From DSWT01 sp036845725 (GTDB lineage Bacteria; Chloroflexota; Anaerolineae; B4-G1; SLSP01), in NCBI GenBank assembly GCA_036845725.1, contig DAIUDK010000215.1, forward strand, positions 1-5,709: a DNA stretch of 5,709 nt, given 5' to 3'. Shown piece after piece: positions 1 to 4,774 of the stretch. Numbering within the stretch: position 1 is the stretch's first letter; the number at the start of each line of letters is the position of its first letter. The position numbers and the translations under genes are program-made. The notes beneath the pieces were generated by a model, which did no database searches, was not told the origin of the DNA, and saw only the letters and a list, made by a program, of their open reading frames with translations.

Positions 1-423
1 TGGAGATGGCGGGAATCGAACCCGCGTCCGAAGAATTCGACGATGAGCTTCTACGAGCGTAGTCGGCCCTTTTGTTTTACCCGGAGGGTCGCTGCCGACC
101 GCGCCGCATCCAGGTTAGCCGAGATAGCTTAGCACTTTCTTATCGGCGTCTGAAAGTGAGCGCGCAGACGGTATGTCACCGGACTCCAGCATGCCTGCGA
201 GACACTGGAGGGGCGTGACCGGATATCCCGATCAGGTTTTGGGTAGCCCGTTCTGCTTACGCAGCGACGGCGACCGGGGCCGAAGCCCAGGTGTTCGCCA
301 TAGCGGGAACCCAGTTGTTTGCCTTAGTGTTGGCATTTTGGGTTTGCCCCTGGGTTTACGGAGACGGAGCCTCCCCGGCCCGCAGCCCACCTTCAGCCTT
401 CCCCGTCGAAACCTATCATCCCC
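1..423 (-). ncRNA. ssrA: tmRNA (transfer-messenger RNA), 3' CCA outside the window
   Basis: Rescues ribosomes stalled on broken mRNAs: it enters as alanyl-tRNA with SmpB, then serves as a short message that adds a degradation tag. Read on the minus strand, the 5' end begins GGGGATG (423-417) and pairs with CATCTCC (8-2), giving a 7-bp acceptor stem with one G-U pair. Position 1 supplies the discriminator A, so the terminal CCA lies beyond the edge or is added after transcription. The T arm GCGGG-TTCGATT-CCCGC sits beside the acceptor, and the usual GGTTTCGACGGGG follows the 5' strand. The tag frame runs from resume codon GCA (322-320) to TAA (259-257): 21 residues beginning ANNWVP and ending APVAVAA. 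A GGGC-TTCG-GCCC hairpin lies inside the tag frame (288-277). The gene is one-piece, not permuted, and its length of about 426 nt with CCA is somewhat above the E. coli form. Its own promoter lies immediately upstream. Confidence 0.97.
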
Positions 424-430
424 GCTGTTT

Positions 431-458
431 ATTATACCATAGGTCGTTCAGACTACAA
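431..458 (-). promoter_or_regulatory. Promoter of tmRNA
   Basis: On the minus strand, -35 TTGTAG (458-453), a 16-nt spacer ending in TGG, and a perfect -10 TATAAT (436-431) form an extended -10 promoter. Seven bases separate the -10 from the first base of the tmRNA at 423, which is the expected start site. The -35 overlaps the TAG stop codon of the upstream small membrane-protein gene, so tmRNA can be made independently of that gene. Confidence 0.85.
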
Positions 459-662
459 CGCATCGCCAAGCAGGATACCGAACAGTCCGACGATGGCCCC
501 CAGGTGCAGGAAAAGCTCCGTGTCCGCCAGCCAGGTGATGACGGGCCAATGCGGGAGCAGATTGAAGATCAGGTTCAAGATCACCATGGCAATGCCGATG
601 AGTACCGGCAGCCCTTTATTGTGGGCCAGAAATTCACTGACTTTTTTCAGCAGTTCGTTCAT
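453..662 (-). CDS. Small two-helix membrane protein, unknown function
   Basis: I do not recognise a named family. The 69-residue product starts MNELLKKVSEF, a short amphipathic and basic N-terminus, followed by a hydrophobic segment at about residues 18-38 and a second at about 47-67, joined by a short loop containing HWPVITW. It should be an inner-membrane hairpin protein with both ends on the same side. I chose ATG at 662 because a GGAGG (674-670) lies 7 nt before it. TTG at 668 and in-frame GTG at 665 would place that site too close. The TAG stop at 455-453 overlaps the -35 of the tmRNA promoter. It has its own promoter near 750-777, so read-through could add to tmRNA synthesis. The good ribosome site, own promoter and coherent membrane topology support a real gene. 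Function is unknown. Confidence 0.8.
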   Translation of the reverse strand: MNELLKKVSEFLAHNKGLPVLIGIAMVILNLIFNLLPHWPVITWLADTELFLHLGAIVGLFGILLGDAL

Positions 663-669
663 CACCAAT

Positions 670-674
670 CCTCC
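670..674 (-). promoter_or_regulatory. Ribosome binding site that sets the start of the small membrane protein
   Basis: GGAGG on the minus strand, 7 nt before ATG at 662. This spacing favours ATG over the in-frame GTG (665) and TTG (668). Confidence 0.75.
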
Positions 675-680
675 GCGGCA

Positions 681-729
681 ACCCTTGCGAGGGTGTGCGA
701 ACGAGATGTTCGCTTGAACCTTTACAAGG
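681..729 (-). promoter_or_regulatory. Structured leader with three consecutive small hairpins
   Basis: The predicted transcript of the small membrane-protein gene starts near 743 and has a leader of about 80 nt. It holds three inverted repeats in a row, in minus-strand order: CCTT-GTA-AAGG (729-719), GCGAAC-ATCTC-GTTCGC (713-697) and ACCCT-CGCA-AGGGT (694-681). The last ends 6 nt before the GGAGG. None has a following U-run, so they do not look like terminators. The leader segment ACCCTT (731-726) could alternatively pair with AAGGGT (686-681), giving two exclusive folds. A regulatory role is inference only. Confidence 0.4.
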
Positions 730-749
730 GTGGCTGAATCATTACCTCG

Positions 750-777
750 ATTGTATCACAACGGGCACAGACTACAA
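750..777 (-). promoter_or_regulatory. Promoter of the small membrane-protein gene
   Basis: Minus-strand -35 TTGTAG (777-772), 16-nt spacer ending in TGA, and -10 TACAAT (755-750) give an extended -10 promoter with a predicted start near 743. The -35 and the spacing are the same as in the tmRNA promoter. It is divergent from the peroxiredoxin promoter, whose -35 starts at 800. Confidence 0.65.
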
Positions 778-799
778 AACCCCCAGAAGTAACAGGCTC

Positions 800-828
800 T
801 TGATTTTGGAAGCGTTTTATAGTAAAAT
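800..828 (+). promoter_or_regulatory. Promoter of the peroxiredoxin gene
   Basis: -35 TTGATT (800-805), 17-nt spacer and -10 TAAAAT (823-828), with a predicted start near 835. The leader is about 90 nt and AT-rich in its first half. I saw no convincing PerR or OxyR operator in it. Confidence 0.65.
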
Positions 829-925
829 ATATAAAGTTGTTTGTTTTCATAATTAAGAATTCGACATTAGTGCTGAACTGACTTCAAGACGAACGACTAT
901 CTGACTATTCCAAGGAGGTGAAATT

Positions 926-1384
926 ATGGTCGCATCAGGTGAAATGGCTCCAAACTTTACACTGCGGTCTGATACGGGTGAAATGGTATCTTTATCCGAC
1001 TTTCGCGAGCGCAAGGTCGTGCTCTACTTCTATCCCAAGGCGGATACACCGGGATGCACACAACAGGCCTGCGCATTGCGCGACGTTTACCCGAACATCG
1101 AAGCTGAGAATGCCGTCGTCATCGGCATCAGCCCTGACAAACCAGAAGCATTGGTGAAATTCCGCGAAAAGCACGCTTTGCCCTTTGTTCTGCTCTCCGA
1201 TCCCGATCACCAGGCTGCTGAGGCGTATGGGGCGTGGGGGGAGAAGAAGATGTATGGGAAAACATACGCCGGGCTCATTCGCAGTCACTTCGGCGTGGAC
1301 GAGGAAGGGCGTCTGGCCGAGGTCGCGCACAAAGTGAAACCACTCACCACCGCGGATTTGGCGATAAAGCTGGTCAAACTATGA
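926..1384 (+). CDS. bcp: Thioredoxin-dependent thiol peroxidase, Bcp/PrxQ family peroxiredoxin
   Basis: Cytoplasmic enzyme that reduces hydrogen peroxide and organic hydroperoxides with electrons from thioredoxin. The 152-residue product is full length for the family. The active-site motif P-x3-T-x2-C is present as P37-K-A-D-T41-P-G-C44, with C44 the peroxidatic cysteine. C49 lies five residues on in TQQAC, the PrxQ arrangement in which a resolving cysteine in the same helix makes an intramolecular disulfide. R119 in LIRSHFGVDEEG fits the conserved arginine that activates the peroxidatic cysteine. The start ATG at 926 follows a very strong AAGGAGGTG (912-920). It stands alone on its strand with its own promoter, and converges on the FHA gene across a shared terminator hairpin. 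The chemistry is secure; the preferred peroxide cannot be read from sequence. Confidence 0.96.
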   Translation: MVASGEMAPNFTLRSDTGEMVSLSDFRERKVVLYFYPKADTPGCTQQACALRDVYPNIEAENAVVIGISPDKPEALVKFREKHALPFVLLSDPDHQAAEAYGAWGEKKMYGKTYAGLIRSHFGVDEEGRLAEVAHKVKPLTTADLAIKLVKL

Positions 1385-1440
1385 GGGCCTCTGGGATGCA
1401 AAGTCGCTCCACGAGCTTACTTTGAGATCCATACAAAACT

Positions 1441-1472
1441 CAGCGCCCAACACGGTATCGTGTTGGGCGCTG
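1441..1472. terminator. Bidirectional intrinsic terminator between convergent genes
   Basis: Perfect 14-bp inverted repeat CAGCGCCCAACACG (1441-1454) and its complement (1459-1472) around a GTAT loop, 57 nt after the peroxiredoxin stop and 11 nt after the FHA stop. On the minus strand it is followed by AGTTTTGTAT, a usable U-run. On the plus strand the tail TGCGTTTATGTT is weaker. It probably ends both genes, the FHA transcript more efficiently. Confidence 0.85.
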
Positions 1473-1482
1473 TGCGTTTATG

Positions 1483-2214
1483 TTATTGGGGGATGGAGAT
1501 ATTGAACAAGTCGAAGACTTGTTCCCAGAATGTCACCGGAGCAAACCACAGATATACGGCGATGGCCAGACAGATACAGATCAGGACGAGCAAGATGGCA
1601 ATGATGAGGTTGACCCATTTCGAGCGTTTGGCCGGCGGCGCAGCGGGCGATGAGGGTACTGGGACCCACGCTGGTTGCTGTAAGGACCCAGGTTGTGCTG
1701 CAGGCTTTGTCTGTGGTGTAGAACCAAGCTGGATAAACGGCTGTTGTGGTGGCGGGGGGGACTCTGTATATAGACGATATGGTTCCTCATGGCCAGGTAG
1801 AGGAGGGGGCGGTGGCATGTAGGTTGGGCTGTCGTCCATTACCTGGGTGGCACTGCCCGGCATCGTTGGCACGAGCTTATCCGTGTGTAGCGTGTCTTCG
1901 ACCTCATAACGGAAGGAGACGTAGTCAGCCAATGTAATGATGTCGCCGGGCACCAGCCGCTGCGGGCCGGTAAGCTGACGCTGATTGACCCATGTTCCGT
2001 TGGTGCTGCCCATATCCTCGACAATGGCGGCAGTCCCCGGCCTCTCCGGCAGCAGCCGGATCTGCGTATGGTGACGCGAAATGCGCGTGCTATCGATAAC
2101 AATGGTGTTATCGGTTGTGCGGCCGATTGTGCAGATCATATCTTGTAGCGGGTAAGCCTGTCCCTCGTTTGGACCTTCGATCACAATCAGAAACTGCCGG
2201 CTGTAATTTTCCAT
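1483..2214 (-). CDS. FHA-domain protein with proline-rich linker and C-terminal membrane anchor
   Basis: Predicted phosphothreonine-reading protein tethered to the membrane. The 243-residue product has an FHA domain at about residues 8-100, with the signature residues G31-R32 and N36, S46-R47-x-H49 (RISRHH) and GSTNG at 69-73 followed by TWVN. A low-complexity linker follows (about 105-195), rich in proline and threonine, including a run of five prolines (134-138) and SPPPPQQP. Basic KRSK (196-199) precedes one hydrophobic helix (about 200-225), and about 18 residues follow it. By the positive-inside rule the FHA domain faces the cytoplasm. ATG at 2214 was chosen because GGGGAGG lies 8 nt upstream. 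The earlier ATG at 2271 lies upstream of the predicted transcript start. FHA domains commonly bind targets of Ser/Thr kinases, but no kinase is in the window, so the partner is unknown. Confidence 0.9.
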   Translation of the reverse strand: MENYSRQFLIVIEGPNEGQAYPLQDMICTIGRTTDNTIVIDSTRISRHHTQIRLLPERPGTAAIVEDMGSTNGTWVNQRQLTGPQRLVPGDIITLADYVSFRYEVEDTLHTDKLVPTMPGSATQVMDDSPTYMPPPPPLPGHEEPYRLYTESPPPPQQPFIQLGSTPQTKPAAQPGSLQQPAWVPVPSSPAAPPAKRSKWVNLIIAILLVLICICLAIAVYLWFAPVTFWEQVFDLFNISIPQ

Positions 2215-2222
2215 AGTTATAA

Positions 2223-2229
2223 CCTCCCC
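2223..2229 (-). promoter_or_regulatory. Ribosome binding site that sets the FHA gene start
   Basis: GGGGAGG on the minus strand, 8 nt before ATG at 2214. It rules against the 19-residue N-terminal extension that begins at 2271 and does not resemble a domain. Confidence 0.8.
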
Positions 2230-2243
2230 TTTTGCTGAAAACG

Positions 2244-2271
2244 AGTATACTCCTGTAGGACAGACAGGCAA
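2244..2271 (-). promoter_or_regulatory. Promoter of the FHA gene, -10 inside a palindrome
   Basis: Minus-strand -35 TTGCCT (2271-2266), 16-nt spacer and -10 TATACT (2249-2244), with a predicted start near 2237 and a leader of about 23 nt. The -10 lies in the perfect 10-bp palindrome GAGTATACTC (2243-2252), so the opposite strand also reads TATACT, but without a -35 at the right distance. The spacer contains a CCTGT/ACAGG inverted repeat (2252-2256, 2264-2268) that could be an operator. Confidence 0.55.
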
Positions 2272-2320
2272 GTGAATTGCTGAAACCGACGACTTGACTG
2301 ACGATGGACAGACAATTTCC

Positions 2321-2325
2321 AGGAG
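2321..2325 (+). promoter_or_regulatory. Ribosome binding site that sets the M19 dipeptidase start
   Basis: AGGAG, 5 nt before ATG at 2331. The upstream in-frame ATG at 2304 lacks a purine-rich site, and the DAHLD motif sits close to the N-terminus as usual in this family when starting at 2331. Confidence 0.75.
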
Positions 2326-2330
2326 TACCC

Positions 2331-3395
2331 ATGAAACCTATTCTTGTCGACGCACACCTTGATCTGGCCTACAATGCTGTGGTGCTGGGGCGCGATTTGC
2401 TGCGCCCCGTGAAAGAGATCCGCGATCTCGAAATCGAAACCCCGCCCCCCGGCTTTCCGGCGGGTATATGTATGACTACATTTCCTGCGCTTCTTGAGGG
2501 GCGTGTGGCGATTGTCGGCGGCAGCCTTTTCGTCCCGCCGGCCCTCCAAGGGATACAGGAGCCGCAGGCCTACCGCACGCCGCAGGAAGCGTATCATTAC
2601 GCCATCCGACAACTCGACTATTACCGCTATCTCGCTGACGAAAACAACCATATTGTCATCCTGAACACCGTTGCAGATATGGATGCGGTATTGGCCTCCT
2701 GGAAGACTGGGCAGCCGCGACTGGGCATTTTCGTTGTGATGGAGGGCGCGGATCCGATCCAGGAGCCGGGGGAGGTGGGGTGGTGGGTGGAACGCGGCCT
2801 GCGTGGCGTCGGCCTGACCTGGTCGATGGGAACACGCTATGCCGGTGGAAACGCGGATCCAGGCCCGCTGACCGACGATGGCCGGCGGTTGCTCGCGGCT
2901 ATGGCCGACTACAATCTGCTGCTCGATCTCAGTCATTTGTGGGAGGATGCCGCCTATGAAGCTTTGGATCGTTACCCCGGCCCGGTTGCAGCGACGCACG
3001 CCAACCCGCGCGCTTTCGTGGATCGTCCGCGCATGTTGCCCGATGCACTGATTCGCCGGATCGCGGATCGCGATGGCGTGATGGGCGTCATTCCCTACAA
3101 TCGCATGCTGGACGAAGACTGGCGTCCCGGCGATGTGCGACTGCCCCTTATACGCCTTGTCGAGGTCATCGACCACATTTGTCAGGTGACAGGTGCTGCG
3201 CGCTTTGCAGGTCTCGGCACCGACTTCGACGGTGGATTCGGGCGTGAGGCGGTGCCGGCGAGTCTGGAATCCAGTGCCGATTTGGGCAAGCTTGGCGCGC
3301 TGTTGGCCGAGCGTGGTTACGCAGATGCGGACGTTACCGCGATTCTGAGCGGCAACTGGCTGCGCTTGCTGCGGCGTGTGTTGTCAAGTTTTTGA
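2331..3395 (+). CDS. Membrane dipeptidase-like metallopeptidase, peptidase family M19
   Basis: Predicted binuclear zinc dipeptidase of the amidohydrolase (TIM-barrel) superfamily; relatives cleave dipeptides, including ones with a D-residue at the C-terminus. The 354-residue product carries the family's metal ligands in order: H9 and D11 in DAHLD near the N-terminus, bridging E138 in VMEGAD, H202 in DLSHLWED and H223 in ATHANPRAF. D298 in GLGTDFDG is the catalytic aspartate position. R234 in VDRPRML fits the substrate-binding arginine region. There is no signal peptide, lipobox or C-terminal anchor, so despite the family name it should be cytoplasmic. ATG at 2331 was chosen because AGGAG (2321-2325) lies 5 nt before it; an in-frame ATG at 2304 has no such site. 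It is divergent from the FHA gene. I found no convincing promoter of its own. Natural substrate unknown. Confidence 0.92.
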   Translation: MKPILVDAHLDLAYNAVVLGRDLLRPVKEIRDLEIETPPPGFPAGICMTTFPALLEGRVAIVGGSLFVPPALQGIQEPQAYRTPQEAYHYAIRQLDYYRYLADENNHIVILNTVADMDAVLASWKTGQPRLGIFVVMEGADPIQEPGEVGWWVERGLRGVGLTWSMGTRYAGGNADPGPLTDDGRRLLAAMADYNLLLDLSHLWEDAAYEALDRYPGPVAATHANPRAFVDRPRMLPDALIRRIADRDGVMGVIPYNRMLDEDWRPGDVRLPLIRLVEVIDHICQVTGAARFAGLGTDFDGGFGREAVPASLESSADLGKLGALLAERGYADADVTAILSGNWLRLLRRVLSSF

Positions 3396-3483
3396 GACCC
3401 TACCGTATCATTGCAGATGGCGTCCAAACCGTGCCGTATAGCTCCAACTACTGGACTAAAGACTTTTGACTATGTTCAGGGGG
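3396..3483. other. Intergenic stretch after the dipeptidase with no clear terminator
   Basis: No gene is visible here. A GTCCA (3422-3426) and TGGAC (3452-3456) pair encloses a 25-nt loop and is followed by TAAAGACTTTTGA, which is at best a poor terminator. Transcription from the dipeptidase may therefore continue into the 6S-like RNA and stop at the palindromic terminator at 3694-3746. Confidence 0.4.
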
Positions 3484-3511
3484 TTGCCATCTTGTTGATT
3501 TGTGGTATTAT
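3484..3511 (+). promoter_or_regulatory. Promoter of the 6S-like RNA
   Basis: -35 TTGCCA (3484-3489, five of six consensus bases), 16-nt spacer ending in TGG, and -10 TATTAT (3506-3511), an extended -10 promoter. The predicted start at about 3518 falls three bases before the 5' strand of the RNA's closing stem, which supports both calls. Confidence 0.75.
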
Positions 3512-3517
3512 ACCGCT

Positions 3518-3690
3518 ACACCTGCCGTGTGCGTGAAACCGATACGGGGTTTTGAGCCAACATTTTGATAAAAAGGGATCTTTTGTCCAGGAGCGACGAC
3601 GCGGTAGCCTTCGGGCAAGGCTGAATCGCGCGGCAGGATCCCACCTGCGTCAGCAGGGTCAAAGCCAGCGGTACACGGCACGGCGGGGCT
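3518..3690 (+). ncRNA. ssrS: 6S RNA (RNA polymerase-binding regulatory RNA)
   Basis: 6S RNA mimics an open promoter, binds housekeeping-sigma RNA polymerase and is itself a template for short product RNAs. The roughly 172-nt transcript can fold as a 6S rod. The ends (3521-3535 with 3674-3687) form a closing stem of about 13 bp with one bulge. A large internal bubble follows, whose 5' strand has TTTTGAGCCAACATTTTG, close to the E. coli 6S segment CCCTGAGCCGATATTT. GGGATC (3575-3580) pairs with GATCCC (3637-3642), and an apical hairpin AGCCTT-CGGGC-AAGGCT closes the rod (3606-3622). The 3' strand of the bubble has a small CCTGC-GTCA-GCAGG hairpin (3644-3657), then GGGTCAAAGCC, like GGGTTACAGCC in E. 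coli. Size, fold, promoter and terminator agree. The identification comes from structure and remembered sequence likeness, not from a model search. Ends are approximate. Confidence 0.85.
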
Positions 3691-3693
3691 GAA

Positions 3694-3746
3694 CTTATCA
3701 GCAACAAAAAACCACGCGCAAAGCGTGGTTTTTTGTTGCTGATAAG
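3694..3746. terminator. Intrinsic terminator inside a 53-bp perfect palindrome
   Basis: Two 24-bp arms (3694-3717 and 3723-3746) are exact reverse complements around a 5-nt GCAAA loop. The core, CCACGC-GCAAA-GCGTGG followed by TTTTTT, is a classic intrinsic terminator, and the matching AAAAAA on the other side makes it bidirectional. The outer arms CTTATCAGCAACAA and TTGTTGCTGATAAG extend the pairing far beyond what termination needs. It begins 3 nt after the 6S-like RNA body and would end that transcript. Confidence 0.9.
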
Positions 3747-3768
3747 TCGTTTGTTATGTAAAGTAACC

Positions 3769-3797
3769 TTGACTTTCCGCCTTGCTTGTGTTATTCT
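3769..3797 (+). promoter_or_regulatory. Promoter of the metallo-hydrolase gene
   Basis: -35 TTGACT (3769-3774), 17-nt spacer ending in TGT, and -10 TATTCT (3792-3797), an extended -10 promoter with a predicted start near 3804. It lies just past the palindromic terminator, so this gene is transcriptionally separate from the 6S-like RNA. Confidence 0.65.
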
Positions 3798-3809
3798 GCG
3801 CGCGGAAAC

Positions 3810-3827
3810 ACACGAATCAAGTCGTGT
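3810..3827 (+). promoter_or_regulatory. Inverted repeat in the metallo-hydrolase leader, possible operator
   Basis: ACACGA (3810-3815) and TCGTGT (3822-3827) are perfect inverted half-sites separated by 6 nt, placed a few bases after the predicted start site. This position suits a repressor operator or a short leader hairpin. The sequence alone does not decide between them. Confidence 0.3.
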
Positions 3828-3863
3828 TGTCCCACTATCTGTTATTTTGGAATTGAGGATTTT

Positions 3864-4697
3864 ATGTATTGGGAACGAGTCTCTGAGGAAATCTATCTCT
3901 TCACTAGTGATCGTTATGCTCTGGTCAACTCTGTGGCGGTGGTGACGCAGGAAGGGATTGTCGTTATCGACGCGCTGCCTTTCCCGGAGGAAGCCAAGCA
4001 AATCGTGCGTTTCCTCGAAGTGCGGGTGGGAGCAGATTATCATTCCGCGATTTTGACCCACCATCATATGGACCATGTCTATGGGTTATTTGCCTTTCCG
4101 GAGACAATTGACCTCGTGGCGCATGAATTGTGCCGAAAGAAACTGTTGGAAATCGGTCAATCGTCGCTCGATGAGGCGCAGCAGAGCGATCCCACCTTCG
4201 CCGAAGTTACCCTGCGCATCCCCAATATCACCTTCGACACGGGTGATCTGTTATTGCGTGCGGGGAACAAGCGTTTCCGGATGCTCTCACTGCCGGGCCA
4301 TACCGACGATAACATCGGCGTCCTTATGGAAGAGGAGGAAATCCTCATCACCGGGGATGCGGTCATGGCGATTCCCATCATCGCGGATGGTGACTGGGTG
4401 CGCGAGATCGAGACGTTGCAGTACATCAAGAAGCTGGCCCCCGAAACTATCGTGCAGGGTCACGGTGAAGTCATCCTGCGCGGTGAAATCAAGATTGTGA
4501 TAGATCGCTACATTCGTTATCTGGAGTGCGTCTACAAGAAGGCCCAGAATGCTCTACGGCAGGGGCGAGATCGCAAAGAGATTTGGAACATCCCCCTGGA
4601 AGACTGTGGCCTGGAGCGAGTGCCGCTCGGCATTGCCAGCCACCGCCTGCACATCGCCAACATCCTCAGCATCTACGACAAACTCAAGGCGGGCTAA
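3864..4697 (+). CDS. Metallo-beta-lactamase-fold hydrolase
   Basis: Predicted cytoplasmic binuclear-metal hydrolase of the MBL superfamily, 277 residues. The metal-binding set is complete: HxHxDH as H66-H-H68-M-D70-H71, H146 in LPGHTDDN, D165 in ITGDAV and H200 in VQGHGE. The N-terminal part (NSVAVVTQEGIVVIDAL, about 22-38) is the usual opening beta strands. After H200 comes a helical, charged tail of about 75 residues. The start ATG at 3864 has GAGG (3855-3858) 5 nt before it; an in-frame ATG at 3786 lies upstream of the predicted transcript start and is disfavoured. It has no signal peptide, which argues against a secreted antibiotic-resistance lactamase. The superfamily includes glyoxalase II, lactonases, nucleases and others, and I cannot assign a substrate. 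The Xer gene follows 77 nt downstream and may be co-transcribed. Confidence 0.9.
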   Translation: MYWERVSEEIYLFTSDRYALVNSVAVVTQEGIVVIDALPFPEEAKQIVRFLEVRVGADYHSAILTHHHMDHVYGLFAFPETIDLVAHELCRKKLLEIGQSSLDEAQQSDPTFAEVTLRIPNITFDTGDLLLRAGNKRFRMLSLPGHTDDNIGVLMEEEEILITGDAVMAIPIIADGDWVREIETLQYIKKLAPETIVQGHGEVILRGEIKIVIDRYIRYLECVYKKAQNALRQGRDRKEIWNIPLEDCGLERVPLGIASHRLHIANILSIYDKLKAG

Positions 4698-4701
4698 TGA
4701 G

Positions 4702-4763
4702 AGAATCAACGAACGGATGAATACATGGCAGATTATTCACCGATTCGCCGACTCGCTGATTCT
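4702..4763. repeat. Imperfect inverted repeat between the metallo-hydrolase and Xer genes
   Basis: AGAATCAACGA (4702-4712) matches the reverse complement of TCGCTGATTCT (4753-4763) at 10 of 11 bases, and GGATGAAT (4715-4722) faces ATTCACC (4735-4741) with one bulge. The right half also reads as a degenerate run of GATTC-like units (CGATTCGCC-GACTCGCT-GATTC). It ends just before the AAGG ribosome site of the Xer gene and lacks a U-run, so it is not an obvious terminator. It may be a repeat remnant or an intercistronic hairpin. Confidence 0.5.
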
Positions 4764-4774
4764 TAAGGTCAGAA

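Noticed and set aside
173..737. Two overlapping plus-strand open frames (173-442 and 291-737)
   Set aside because: They lie antisense to tmRNA and the small membrane gene; their translations look like chance products of structured RNA sequence.
840..870. AT-rich leader of the peroxiredoxin as a possible PerR or Fur box
   Set aside because: The AATT-aag-AATT symmetry is too short and does not match the PerR or Fur consensus as I know it.
2217..3176. 319-codon open frame on the minus strand opposite the M19 dipeptidase
   Set aside because: It lies opposite a gene with all M19 metal ligands, also overlaps the FHA promoter region, and its translation shows no recognisable motif or ribosome site.
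3516..4076. 186-codon minus-strand open frame across the 6S-like RNA and the start of the metallo-hydrolase
   Set aside because: It runs through the perfect palindromic terminator and opposite the HxHxDH-containing gene, with no domain-like sequence.
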